From assembly GCF_001570585.1 (NCBI RefSeq), contig NZ_BBXF01000005.1, positions 434,001 to 498,000 on the forward strand: a stretch of 64,000 nt of DNA, given 5' to 3'. Within the stretch, counting starts at the first letter, position 1, and each line of letters begins with the position of its first letter. This document shows positions 1 to 7,977 of this stretch, piece by piece. Below the pieces are notes generated by a model, which ran no database searches, was not told the DNA's origin, and saw nothing but the letters and a program-made list of their open reading frames with translations. The position numbers and the translations under genes are program-made. This DNA is from Herbidospora daliensis. GTDB taxonomy: Bacteria > Actinomycetota > Actinomycetes > Streptosporangiales > Streptosporangiaceae.

Positions 1-84
1 CCCACGTTCAGCGCGGCCTTCTCCCGTTTCCACGGGGTGTCGCCGCGCGAATACCAGGAGCGCGAGTCCGAACGGAACCAGTGA
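1..84 (+). CDS. AraC-type regulator, C-terminal end only
   Basis: The first 27 codons of the window read as the end of an AraC/XylS DNA-binding domain, with an F-S-R-F-H-G-V-S-P-R-E-Y series typical of the last helix of the second helix-turn-helix. The stop is TGA at 82-84 and the rest of the gene lies upstream of the window. No target or ligand can be inferred from this fragment. It is followed by a gap of about 410 bases that starts with a strong hairpin. Confidence 0.8.
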   Translation, partial: PTFSAAFSRFHGVSPREYQERESERNQ

Positions 85-147
85 CACCTCCTGATCGCGC
101 GGGAGCCGTGCCGCGCCGGTCGTCAGGGTCTTGAGTTCTGCGTTCTC

Positions 148-215
148 GGCGCCGCGAAAACAATTCGTTCGGGGGGATCCCCAAAGGCGCGAAAGAATTG
201 TATTTCTGCGGCGCC
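148..215. repeat. Long imperfect palindrome with nested inner palindrome
   Basis: Bases 148-166 pair with 195-215 over 19 base pairs, with only two single-base bulges (at 202 and 207). The arms begin GGCGCCGC and end CAATTC. The 28-base loop itself contains the palindrome GGGGATCCCC at 173-182. It may be a terminator for the upstream AraC gene (though there is no T-tract), an mRNA stability element, or a miniature palindromic repeat. Copy number elsewhere in the genome would separate these. Confidence 0.7.
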
Positions 216-373
216 ATTTCATTGAACGCGAAACTGCTGGCGCGACCACACCAGAATCGTGGGCCGCCCGGATCACTCCACTACCTCTGATGATGGGCGC
301 GAGTGACAGAATTTCGGCGTCCATATTGGCATTGATTCGACATTCCACACGTCAATCGGCCCCGCTGTCGAAT

Positions 374-406
374 GTTCACCCTCACGTGGCCACACGTTTG
401 CGATAA
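374..406 (+). promoter_or_regulatory. Possible PHO box upstream of the secreted nuclease
   Basis: Three successive 11-base units start at 374, 385 and 396. The first begins GTTCACC, the core of the streptomycete PhoP direct-repeat unit, while the second and third are degenerate (CGTGGCC, GTTTGCG). A PhoP site in front of an extracellular nuclease would make sense because such enzymes scavenge phosphate from DNA. The rest of the gap 85-498 outside this element and the hairpin shows nothing I can name. Confidence 0.35.
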
Positions 407-498
407 CCGCTGTGCGCATTTGATGACACTTCCGTGAGCCCGCCGTCAGCATGGTCGCGGGCCCGTCCCCGCACCTCGACCCGGAAGGTCTCCTGCCG

Positions 499-2181
499 AT
501 GAATCTCAGGCTCCGCGCGCTCACGGGGGCTCTGGCCGCCACCATGTCAATGGCCACGCTCACCACCGCCCCCACGGCGAACGCCGCCACGATTCCGTCG
601 CAGGGATCGGCGACGCAGCTCGACGTCGGAAACTGGAACATCGAATGGTTCGGCGCGACCGGAAACGGGCCGACCAACGAGGCGCTTCAGCAGCAGAACG
701 CCCGCGACCTCATGGCGGGCGCCGGCATGGACGTGTGGGGCCTGGGCGAAATCGTCAGCGCCTCGGCGTTCAACACGCTCGTGGCCGGCCTGCCCGGATA
801 CACCGGAGTGCTCGCCAACGACTCGCGGGTGACGAACGGCGCGCAGTACTACTCGGACTTCAGCAACGCCGAGCAGAAGGTCGCCCTCGTCTGGCGCGCC
901 GGCATGGCGACTCTGGTGAGCGCGAAGGTCATCCTGACCAGCCAGAACAGCAACTTCGCCGGCCGGCCGCCGGTGGAGTTCACGTTGCGCGGCACGTTCG
1001 ACGGGGTCACGCGTGACCTCGTCTTCATCGTCCTGCACGCCAAGGCCGGGTCCGACCAGTCCGCGTGGAACCTGCGCAGCCCCGCGTCGCAGGCGCTCAA
1101 GTCGTACATCGACTCGACCCATCCCACCCAGAACGTCTTCGTCATCGGCGACTGGAACGACGACGTCGACACCTCCATCACGTCCGGGAAGGCGTCGCCC
1201 TACGCCAACTTCGTGAGCGACACCGCGCGCTACACGTTCCCGACGCGGGCCCTGTCGCTGGCGGGCGTGTCGTCGACGGCGGGCTACCCGGACTTCATCG
1301 ACCACCAGCTCATCACCAACGAGGTGCAGGCGAAGTACGTCGCCGGTTCGGCGAAGGCGTTCCAGCCCCAGGCCTACATCCCGAACTACGCGTCGACGAC
1401 CAGCGACCACTACCCGGTGTTCGCCCGCTACGACTTCGTCATCGGCGGCAGCGGCGGCTCGAACCAGCCGCCCACGGCGTCGTTCACGCACTCCTGCACC
1501 GCTCTCAGCTGCACGTTCACCGATGGCAGCACCGACTCCGACGGCACCGTCGTGAGCCGTGGCTGGACCTTCGGCAACGGCCAGACCTCGACGGCCGCCA
1601 ACCCGGCCGTGACCTACGCGTCGGCCGGAACCTACCCGGTCTCGCTGACCGTGACCGACGACGACGGCGCCACCCACACCACCACCAAGAACGTCACCAC
1701 CGGTGGCGGCGGAGCGGCCAACATCATGATCAACGAGGTGCTGGCCAACGAGCCGGGCAGCAGCACCGCCAGCGAGGCCGTCGAACTCGTGAACACGGGC
1801 GGCACGGCGATCAGCCTCGCCGGTTGGACCCTCCGGGACGGGTCGGCGGCGCGGCACACCTTCGTTTCCGGCACGACGCTCCAGCCCGGCAAGGCGATCA
1901 CCGTGTTCGGCGCGGGCTCCGCGATCCCCAGCGGCGTCGCGGGGGTGGCCGCGAGCACGGGTGACCTCAACCTGTCCAACAGCGGCGACCAGGTGATCCT
2001 GCGGGACTCGACCGGGACGACGGTCCAGTCGATGACCTACTCGTCGAGCCTGGCGAACTCCGACGGGGTCTCGATCAACCGCAGCCCTGACGGCTCGGCG
2101 ACCGGCGCCTGGGTCAAGCACACCGCCGTCAGCTCGTTGTCCAGCTCGCCCGGCCGTCGCGCCAATGGAGCGGCGTACTGA
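499..2181 (+). CDS. Secreted endonuclease/exonuclease/phosphatase-fold protein with PKD and lamin-tail domains
   Basis: Predicted extracellular nuclease or phosphodiesterase of 560 residues. The start at 499 is preferred over 451 because GGAAGG lies 11 bases upstream and the protein then begins with a clean signal peptide (MNLRLRALTGALAA) ending near A-N-A-A. The catalytic domain (about 40-310) shows N-W-N-I-E-W-F, the G-E-I metal ligand region, G-D-W-N-D-D and a terminal S-D-H-Y-P-V, the motifs of the EEP fold. A PKD domain (about 320-400) and a lamin-tail domain (about 408-515) follow; both are common on secreted DNases and may bind cell wall or substrate. The gene stands alone. Substrate (DNA, RNA or lipid head group) is not decided by sequence, but DNA is most likely for this architecture. 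Confidence 0.9.
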   Translation: MNLRLRALTGALAATMSMATLTTAPTANAATIPSQGSATQLDVGNWNIEWFGATGNGPTNEALQQQNARDLMAGAGMDVWGLGEIVSASAFNTLVAGLPGYTGVLANDSRVTNGAQYYSDFSNAEQKVALVWRAGMATLVSAKVILTSQNSNFAGRPPVEFTLRGTFDGVTRDLVFIVLHAKAGSDQSAWNLRSPASQALKSYIDSTHPTQNVFVIGDWNDDVDTSITSGKASPYANFVSDTARYTFPTRALSLAGVSSTAGYPDFIDHQLITNEVQAKYVAGSAKAFQPQAYIPNYASTTSDHYPVFARYDFVIGGSGGSNQPPTASFTHSCTALSCTFTDGSTDSDGTVVSRGWTFGNGQTSTAANPAVTYASAGTYPVSLTVTDDDGATHTTTKNVTTGGGGAANIMINEVLANEPGSSTASEAVELVNTGGTAISLAGWTLRDGSAARHTFVSGTTLQPGKAITVFGAGSAIPSGVAGVAASTGDLNLSNSGDQVILRDSTGTTVQSMTYSSSLANSDGVSINRSPDGSATGAWVKHTAVSSLSSSPGRRANGAAY

Positions 2182-2312
2182 CCCGCACGCTTACAGGCTC
2201 CGGTCGCGGGCGACGCCGATCGTCCTGAGAGCGCCGAACTCCTGGCCCGATCCGCGCAGGCCCCGGTGGTGGTGTGGCACCGTCGTGCGGATCGACGTGG
2301 CTGCCGGCAGCA

Positions 2313-2350
2313 GTGCGACCAGGTTGGCGAGGTGCGACCAGGTTGGCGAG
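2313..2350. repeat. Perfect 19-bp tandem duplication
   Basis: The unit starting GTGCGACCAGG occurs twice without a gap (2313-2331 and 2332-2350). It lies in the decayed region downstream of the subtilase remnant, so it is probably a slippage duplication tolerated in non-functional DNA. Confidence 0.85.
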
Positions 2351-2444
2351 GTACTCGCACTACCTGCGCGACTACGCGCGGGCGCTGGCGGTGTACGCGG
2401 CCAAGGGCCCGACGAGGAGGTGACGCGGGCGTTCGCGGGTGACG

Positions 2445-2664
2445 CGGCGAGGCCATCGACGTGCCGTTGAGCAGCGCCCATGTGCCGCCGGACACGGGCG
2501 ACATGAGGCCACCCCGGGGCGCGAATCTCCGGTTTCCTGTACGTCATCGGCAGAGCCGCCGACTCATCGATCACCCGTGTCCGTCCGCCGCTGAACTTCA
2601 CCAGTTGATCGAAGTAATTGATCGCGCCCACCGGCAGCTGGGCTGGCTGGTGGTCTGGAGGCGG
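2445..2664 (-). pseudogene. Remnant of an S8 (subtilisin-like) serine peptidase
   Basis: Read on the minus strand, 2512-2664 encodes V-G-A-I-N-Y-F-D-Q-L-V-K-F-S followed by K-P-E-I-R-A-P-G, the pair of blocks that precede the active-site serine in subtilases. After a one-base frame change, 2445-2468 encodes N-G-T-S-M-A-S-P, the catalytic serine block itself. Both the order and the spacing fit an S8 peptidase. The N-terminal half with the catalytic Asp and His is missing, and beyond the serine block no frame stays recognisable. An intact S8 peptidase of a different subgroup lies at 45,088-48,342. The flanking bases 2182-2444 show only degraded sequence and a 19-bp tandem repeat. Confidence 0.75.
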
Positions 2665-2732
2665 TCAGCCGCCGTGGTTCCGGGTGTGGCTGCCCTTCGA
2701 CTGCACAGCCACGGCGACCGGCCGCCGTCGTT

Positions 2733-3203
2733 TCAGGTGGTGATGCACATCTGGTTCGTCGCCGCGAACGCCTCGCGGTAGTCGACGGGCGAGCCCTCCG
2801 AGGCGTAGCTGTAGCCCACATTCGCGTAACCCTGGACGTTCGCTGTGCAGGGCAGGCTGAAAGTGGGGCCGAAGCACGCCGAGCTGCCCAATCCGAGGTT
2901 GGCCCAGTCACACCAATCAGAGGAGTTCCTTACTTCGGAGCCCCGGGAGTAGGCCCGGACGTTCGCCTGGACGGACAACCATTCCTGGGTGTTGTTCGAG
3001 ACGATCACGACCCCCTGGGCGAGGGTTCCGTTGATCACGGTGCAGACGGTGAGCGTGATCATCCACGTGTTGGACGCATCCGGCTTGCAGTGCCACGTGT
3101 CGGTGATTCTGTAGTTCTTCCAGGACTGGGCATGAGCGGCCTGAGGCATGGCGACCAGGCATGTCGCCAAGATCGTCACAACGACGAACAATCGCCGGAA
3201 CAT
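2733..3203 (-). CDS. Small secreted protein, function unknown
   Basis: A protein of 156 residues with a clear Sec signal peptide (about 1-25, ending A-H-A-Q). The mature part has six or seven cysteines and many aromatic and polar residues, which suggests a disulfide-stabilised extracellular fold. I do not recognise a family. A GGGAGG ribosome-binding site lies about 9 bases before the ATG. It is monocistronic, with a subtilase remnant downstream. Confidence 0.8.
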   Translation of the reverse strand: MFRRLFVVVTILATCLVAMPQAAHAQSWKNYRITDTWHCKPDASNTWMITLTVCTVINGTLAQGVVIVSNNTQEWLSVQANVRAYSRGSEVRNSSDWCDWANLGLGSSACFGPTFSLPCTANVQGYANVGYSYASEGSPVDYREAFAATNQMCITT

Positions 3204-3662
3204 GTGTTTCGACCTCCCGTCGGAAGCAGTGCCTGACTCTCCGAGTCTTGAAAGTCGTCACGAAAGGGTCAATGATCAAACGCGCCATCTCCGTTGCCCG
3301 TTCGCGCCGGGGCGCGGCCGGAAGCACGAATGCCAGGAGTCGAGCCGACAGGCAGCCCTTCTGGTCCGTTCCCCGTGTCGAGCCAAGGACCCGCACACCG
3401 CGCCGATGATGAGCGCCGGCTTCGAGGAAGGCCAGGATCGCGACGGCGCGGGAGAGCAAGCCGTCGCCGAATCACCGGCCGCAGCCCAAGCGGCGAGAAG
3501 GCTACCAGCGCACCAATTTCCGATACCGACGGTTGCACGGCCGCTTTATCTAAGGTCCTTCGCGCAGGGCAGAGCGGGTTGATCTCTTCTGGCACGCGAG
3601 GCACGTCGACCGCTGCACCGCGATGTTGCCACTCGCGGTGCACGGCCCACCCAGGCGCCGGC
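3204..3662. other. Intergenic region without a supported gene
   Basis: This holds the promoter region of the small secreted protein on its left edge and the 3' end region of the membrane protein on its right. The open frames here have no signal peptide, no recognisable motif and no ribosome-binding site. The only structure seen is a hairpin at 3614-3642. Confidence 0.6.
3614..3642 (-). terminator. Possible hairpin terminator of the membrane protein gene
   Basis: TGCACCGCG at 3614-3622 is complementary to CGCGGTGCA at 3634-3642, giving a 9-bp stem with an 11-base loop, 21 bases past the stop at 3663. There is no T-tract, as is common in high-GC actinomycetes. Confidence 0.4.
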
Positions 3663-4232
3663 CTACCACTTGAAGATCAACTCAATGGCGATCACGACGT
3701 CGATGACGCCGCACCATTCGGCGAAGGACCGGGCCACCACCTTGTCCCGCCGGAGGTGGACGAAGTCCCAGACGCCGTGGAAGAACCATCCGGCCGCCAC
3801 CAGGTAGCGGGCCAGATCAGGATGCACGGCCAGCCCGATCAGCCCCAGCGCGCCGAAGGCGAGCATGCCCAGCGCCTGCACCTGCAACGTCCCTGATCGG
3901 AAGAGGTGCCCGTCCACGACGCTCCAGAGCAGGACGATCAGCGCGAGGGCGGAGAACACCGCCGCCGGTGCGACCAGGTCGAGCGCACGCAGCACGACCA
4001 CAAGGGCGATCCCGGCCACGAGCAGCGGCCAGGTCGCCCGGCGCGCCTCCAGTTTGGCGACCACCAGGTACAGCAACGGCAGGAGCACCAGGATCGACGC
4101 GAACGACGCCACCCCCTCGGCCGACTCGGTGCCGCCGAAGGTCGCGGCGGAAAGGGCCAGCGCCAGCGCCGTGGGCCAGCGGTCGAGCAGCCGGTTGAAC
4201 CGGTGCCCGCGTCCTTGGGGCCTGCTCGCCAT
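3663..4232 (-). CDS. Integral membrane protein, function unknown
   Basis: A protein of 189 residues with about six hydrophobic helices and few charged loops. The start at 4232 is chosen because GGAGGA sits six to seven bases upstream; the longer open frame has no signal for initiation. The C-terminal part contains H-G-V-W-D-F-V-H-L, whose aromatic and histidine residues could face a pocket, but I know no family function. It is divergent from a DesK/DesR-like two-component pair, with a 9-2-9 inverted repeat between them, so it is the obvious candidate target of that regulator. Confidence 0.8.
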   Translation of the reverse strand: MASRPQGRGHRFNRLLDRWPTALALALSAATFGGTESAEGVASFASILVLLPLLYLVVAKLEARRATWPLLVAGIALVVVLRALDLVAPAAVFSALALIVLLWSVVDGHLFRSGTLQVQALGMLAFGALGLIGLAVHPDLARYLVAAGWFFHGVWDFVHLRRDKVVARSFAEWCGVIDVVIAIELIFKW

Positions 4233-4339
4233 GGGGTTCCTCCAGGTGGGGTGGCACGTGACTGCGCTCAGCCTGGCCGCCGGAGGCAGCCGCCAGTAGT
4301 GCCGGAACCGCAGGCGTGCGCATGGCTTTGTCACTCGAT

Positions 4340-4359
4340 TTCATGACAACTGTCATGAA
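4340..4359. promoter_or_regulatory. 9-2-9 inverted repeat, likely response-regulator operator
   Basis: TTCATGACA (4340-4348) and TGTCATGAA (4351-4359) are perfect inverted copies separated by two bases. The element lies between a membrane protein gene and the kinase/regulator operon, about 37 bases before the kinase GTG. This geometry suits a NarL/DesR-type dimer binding both promoters. Confidence 0.65.
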
Positions 4360-4395
4360 CCGGCCCGCGGCATGGCGTGCTGACACAATGACCGT

Positions 4396-5550
4396 GTGCG
4401 CGACCACGGGCTCGACGGCGAGACGGCGGCACTCCGGCGCTACACCCGGTGGAGCCTCGCGGGCTCCAGCGCGTTCTTCCTGGTCAGCGTGGTCGGCGCG
4501 GGGCTCCTGGCCTCCGGCGTACCGGTCTGGGCCAGGGGTGCGGGCGGCGTCGCGCTCGTCGTGACGGCCGGGTGCTGCGTGGTGCTGCTGAACCACCGGC
4601 TGGCGTCCGACCCCGCCCCGCCCGTGGCGTGGACGGCCGTGAGTGCCGCCGGTACGGCCACGCTCGCCGGCGTCCTGCTGGCCGTGCGGGACGACGCACT
4701 GTGGGCGCTGGCCCCGGCGATGACGGTGTCGATCGCCGCGACGTTCCTGCCGTCGCCGCGCCGGTGGGCGCTGATCGCCGTGGCGATGGCCGCCGCGGCC
4801 GTGCCGGGCGCGCTCGCGGGGGGCGACGATCCGGTGCGCGCGGTGCTGTTCCCGCCGGGACTGGTCGCGTTCAGCGCCTGGGTCACGCTCGGGTCGTTGT
4901 GGGCGTGGGACATCGCGGAACGGCTGAACGCCGCGCGCCGCCTCGACGGGGAGCTGGCGGTCACCCGGGAACGGCTGCGCTTCGCCGCCGACCTGCACGA
5001 CATCCAGGGCCACCACCTCCAGGTGATCGCGCGCAAGAGCGAACTGGCCGCGCGGCTGGCGGCGGCCGACCCGGCCCGCGCGACGGCGGAGATGCTGGAG
5101 GTGCAGCGGCTCGCCACCGACGCGCTCTCGGACACGCGGGCCGTCGTGCAGGGATACCGCCGTACGACGCTCGACGCGGAACTGGCCAACGCGGGCCGGG
5201 TGCTCGCCGCTGCAGACATCCGGGTCCAGATGAACGTCGAGCCCGCGCCGCTCCCCGACGCCGACCGGCACCTGCTCGGTCTGGTCGTGCGCGAGGCCAC
5301 CACCAACGTGCTGCGCCACAGCCGCGCGAGCGCCGCCGAGGTCGACTACCGCCTCACCGACGGCCTGGCCCGATTACGGGTCCGGAACGACGGCACGACC
5401 GGCCCGCCCGGCGCGGGGTCGGGCACCGGGCTGCGCACCCTGGCCGACCGGCTGCGGGCCGCCGGCGGCGAGCTGACCTGGGAGCACGACCACGGAAGCT
5501 TCGTCGTGACCGCCTGCCTGCCGGTCGGCGCGGGCGCGGAGGCACGATGA
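4396..5550 (+). CDS. DesK-like sensor histidine kinase
   Basis: A membrane sensor kinase of 384 residues. About five hydrophobic helices occupy residues 15-160. The HisKA_3 dimerisation block follows with F-A-A-D-L-H-D-I-Q-G-H-H, where His201 is the expected phospho-acceptor. An HATPase domain follows with R-E-A-T-T-N-V-L-R-H (N box) and G-T-G-L-R-T-L-A-D-R-L (G box). The QGHHLQVI version of the H box is characteristic of the DesK subgroup, known for membrane-state sensing in Bacillus. Start is GTG, with a CACAAT hexamer six bases upstream, so the mRNA may be leaderless. It overlaps the response regulator gene by ATGA, implying translational coupling. Confidence 0.92.
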   Translation: MRDHGLDGETAALRRYTRWSLAGSSAFFLVSVVGAGLLASGVPVWARGAGGVALVVTAGCCVVLLNHRLASDPAPPVAWTAVSAAGTATLAGVLLAVRDDALWALAPAMTVSIAATFLPSPRRWALIAVAMAAAAVPGALAGGDDPVRAVLFPPGLVAFSAWVTLGSLWAWDIAERLNAARRLDGELAVTRERLRFAADLHDIQGHHLQVIARKSELAARLAAADPARATAEMLEVQRLATDALSDTRAVVQGYRRTTLDAELANAGRVLAAADIRVQMNVEPAPLPDADRHLLGLVVREATTNVLRHSRASAAEVDYRLTDGLARLRVRNDGTTGPPGAGSGTGLRTLADRLRAAGGELTWEHDHGSFVVTACLPVGAGAEAR

Positions 5551-6152
5551 TCCGGCTGCTGATCGCCGACGACGAGGAACTGCTGCGGACCGCCCTGGCC
5601 GCGCTGCTCGGGCTGGAACCCGACCTCACCGTGGCGGCCGAGGCCGCCACGTCGACCGACGCGGTTCGGCTGGCCGTCGAGCACCGCCCCGACATCGCCG
5701 TGCTCGACCTGGAGATGCCGCCTGCCGACGGATTGCACGCCGCCGCGCAGATCATGGCCGCGCTGCCCGGCACCCGGGTCGTCCTGGTCACCCGGCACGC
5801 GCGGCCGGGGGTGCTGCGTCGCGCCCTGGCGGCCGGCGTCAGCGGGTTCGTGCCCAAGACCACGTCGGCGTCCCGGCTCGCCGAGATCATCCGTGACGTC
5901 GCCGCGGGCCGGCGGTACATCGACGCCGACATCGCCGCCTCCGCCCTGACCGAAGGCCCCTGCCCGCTCACCGACCGCGAACTCGACGTGCTGCGTGCCT
6001 GCCGTACCGGCGCGTCGATCGGGGAGATCGCCGCCCAGGTGCACCTCGCGCCCGGCACGGTCCGCAACTACCTGTCGGCGGCCATGAGCAAATTGGACGT
6101 CGGCTCCCGCCACGCCGCCGCCCACCGCGCCTGGGAGGAAGGCTGGATCTGA
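5547..6152 (+). CDS. DesR-like response regulator (NarL/FixJ family)
   Basis: A 201-residue receiver plus LuxR-type helix-turn-helix protein. The receiver shows D-D-E acidic residues near the N terminus, phospho-acceptor Asp54 in V-L-D-L-E-M-P-P and the conserved Lys in F-V-P-K-T. The C-terminal domain has L-T-D-R-E-L-D-V-L and a recognition helix around G-T-V-R-N-Y. It is translationally coupled to the kinase gene and is its obvious partner. The 9-2-9 palindrome upstream of the operon is its probable binding site, making autoregulation and control of the divergent membrane protein likely. Confidence 0.93.
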   Translation: MIRLLIADDEELLRTALAALLGLEPDLTVAAEAATSTDAVRLAVEHRPDIAVLDLEMPPADGLHAAAQIMAALPGTRVVLVTRHARPGVLRRALAAGVSGFVPKTTSASRLAEIIRDVAAGRRYIDADIAASALTEGPCPLTDRELDVLRACRTGASIGEIAAQVHLAPGTVRNYLSAAMSKLDVGSRHAAAHRAWEEGWI

Positions 6153-6175
6153 CGGCCTACTGGATCTAGGTCATC

Positions 6176-6199
6176 GCCTAATGGTGTTAGGCATATGAT
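6176..6199 (+). promoter_or_regulatory. TetR operator and leaderless promoter
   Basis: GCCTAA (6176-6181) and TTAGGC (6187-6192) form an inverted repeat with a 5-base spacer directly in front of a TATGAT -10 hexamer (6194-6199). The TetR start codon follows six bases later, leaving no room for a ribosome-binding site. A repressor on this palindrome would sit between -35 and -10, giving simple autorepression. Confidence 0.6.
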
Positions 6200-6205
6200 G
6201 ACGGC

Positions 6206-6793
6206 ATGAAGGCAGCCCCTTTGACGGTGGCCTCGATCGTCGAGGCGGCCGCGGACCTCGCGGACACGACGGGATTCGACTCGGTCACCCTGTCCGCCGT
6301 CGCCCGCCGGCTCGGCGTACGGAGCCCCAGCCTGTATTCGCACGTGAAGGACCGCGACGCGCTGCTGGAGGGCGTGACGGTCCTCGCCCTCACCGAACTG
6401 GCGAGCCGGGTGTCGGTCGCCGTGGCGGGCCGGGCCGGACGGTCGGCCCTCGAGGCGCTGGCCGACGCGCATCGCGACTACGCGCGCGAGTCGCCGGGCC
6501 GCTGGGAGGCATTGCAGCGCCCCGCGGGCGAGGAAGCGGCCCGGTCGGCGGGCGCGCGCGACATCGTCGCCCTCACCGCCGCGGTCCTCCGCGGCTATCC
6601 GCTGCCGGAAAGCGAGCACGTCCACGCCGTGCGGTTCATCGGCAGCACCATCAACGGCTATCTCAGCATCGAGCGCAACGGCGGCTTCTCTCACAGCCTG
6701 CCGTCCGCCGCCGTCTCCTGGCATCGGATCATCGGCGCGCTCGACGCCGCTCTGCGGGCCTGGCCCGCGCCCCCCGAAGGAGAACAACCATGA
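6206..6793 (+). CDS. TetR family transcriptional regulator
   Basis: A 195-residue repressor. The N-terminal helix-turn-helix (about 5-55) reads V-T-L-S-A-V-A-R-R-L-G-V-R-S-P-S-L-Y-S-H-V, a canonical TetR recognition region. The C-terminal part fits the TetR_C_33 (WHG) ligand domain. It overlaps the downstream SGNH hydrolase gene by ATGA, so the two form an operon, and the hydrolase substrate or product is a plausible inducer. Confidence 0.92.
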   Translation: MKAAPLTVASIVEAAADLADTTGFDSVTLSAVARRLGVRSPSLYSHVKDRDALLEGVTVLALTELASRVSVAVAGRAGRSALEALADAHRDYARESPGRWEALQRPAGEEAARSAGARDIVALTAAVLRGYPLPESEHVHAVRFIGSTINGYLSIERNGGFSHSLPSAAVSWHRIIGALDAALRAWPAPPEGEQP

Positions 6794-7944
6794 TCACCAC
6801 CACCTTCGACGACCGGCTCGTCCGGGGGATCGCCGAGCTTGAACGCACCCCGCGAGGCGTCCGCCTCCACCGGCTGCCCGGATGGGTGCGCGATCAGTTC
6901 CCGGATCCGCAGCTGTCGATGATGGAGGCGCAGCCCTCGGGCGCCCGTCTCGCGTTCACGACCATGGCGCGGACGATCGAACTGGTCGTGCATCCCACCC
7001 GGGTCGCCTATCGGGGCGCTGATCGGCCGCGCGGAGGGATCGATCTCGTCGTCGACGGAGAACTCCTCGCCGAGGTGCGACTGGCCGACGGCGATCTCGT
7101 CGAGGTCGACCTCCAAACCGGGGCGACGCAGTTCCGGCCGGGTCCCTCGCAGTCGGTGTCGTTCCCGCGGCTGGGCCCTGGTGACAAGGCCGTCGAGATC
7201 TGGCTGCCGCACAACGAAGGGCTTGAGCTCGTCGAGTTGCGCACGGACGAGCCCGTCCGTCCCGACGACGCGACGAGCCCGTTGTGGGTGCACCACGGCA
7301 GCTCGATCAGCCACGGCTCGAACGCGAGCGGCCCCACCCAGATCTGGCCCGTCGTCGCGGCCCGGCGCGCCGGCGTCGAGCTGCGCAACCTCGGCCTCGG
7401 CGGAAGCGCGCTGGTCGACCCGTTCACCGCCCGCGTCATCCGTGACTCAGCGGCAGACCTGATCAGCGTCAAACTCGGAATCAACGTCGTGAACCTCGAC
7501 GCCATGCGGTTGCGGGCCTTCGTCCCGGCCGTCCACGGCTTCCTCGACACCATCCGCGACGGGCACCCCGACACACCGCTGCTGCTGATCTCCCCCATCC
7601 TGTGTCCCATCCACGAGGACACCCCGGGACCCGGAGCCGTCGACCCGGCGACGCTGGGCACCGACCAGGTCCGCTTCACCGCGACCGGCCGGCCAGGAGA
7701 CCGTGACCTGGGACGCCTCACGCTCGGGGTGATCCGCGACGCGCTCGCCTCCCTGGTCGAGCGGCGTGGCGACGACCCGAACCTCCACTACCTCGACGGG
7801 ACCGCGCTCTATGGGGAGGTGGACGTCGCCGAGCACCCCCTCCCCGACGCGCTCCACCCCGACACCGCCACGCACCAGCTCATCGGCCGCCGGTTCGCCG
7901 ACTACGCCTTCGCCCCGGGAGGTCCCTTCGTCTCACCACGGTGA
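6790..7944 (+). CDS. SGNH/GDSL-type esterase with N-terminal beta domain
   Basis: A predicted cytoplasmic hydrolase of 384 residues without a signal peptide. The N-terminal about 165 residues form a beta-rich domain like that preceding the catalytic domain in carbohydrate-esterase-like SGNH proteins. The catalytic part starts with H-H-G-S-S-I-S-H-G (nucleophile Ser block), then N-L-G-L-G-G-S-A (Gly block), G-I-N-V-V-N (Asn block) and D-A-L-H-P-D near the C terminus carrying the Asp-x-x-His pair. An acyl or acetyl ester is the likely substrate; identity is unknown. It is translationally coupled to the TetR gene. Confidence 0.85.
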   Translation: MITTTFDDRLVRGIAELERTPRGVRLHRLPGWVRDQFPDPQLSMMEAQPSGARLAFTTMARTIELVVHPTRVAYRGADRPRGGIDLVVDGELLAEVRLADGDLVEVDLQTGATQFRPGPSQSVSFPRLGPGDKAVEIWLPHNEGLELVELRTDEPVRPDDATSPLWVHHGSSISHGSNASGPTQIWPVVAARRAGVELRNLGLGGSALVDPFTARVIRDSAADLISVKLGINVVNLDAMRLRAFVPAVHGFLDTIRDGHPDTPLLLISPILCPIHEDTPGPGAVDPATLGTDQVRFTATGRPGDRDLGRLTLGVIRDALASLVERRGDDPNLHYLDGTALYGEVDVAEHPLPDALHPDTATHQLIGRRFADYAFAPGGPFVSPR

Positions 7945-7977
7945 GGACCGGCCCGGGGCGGCGTCCCGCGGGTCAGA

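Noticed and set aside
2313-2350. Tandem repeat considered as a CRISPR or phage attachment site
   Set aside because: Only two adjacent units without spacers, no cas genes, no integrase and no tRNA gene nearby.
3269-3643. A 124-codon minus-strand frame between the secreted and membrane protein genes
   Set aside because: Composition and lack of start signal or motif indicate a chance frame in GC-rich DNA.
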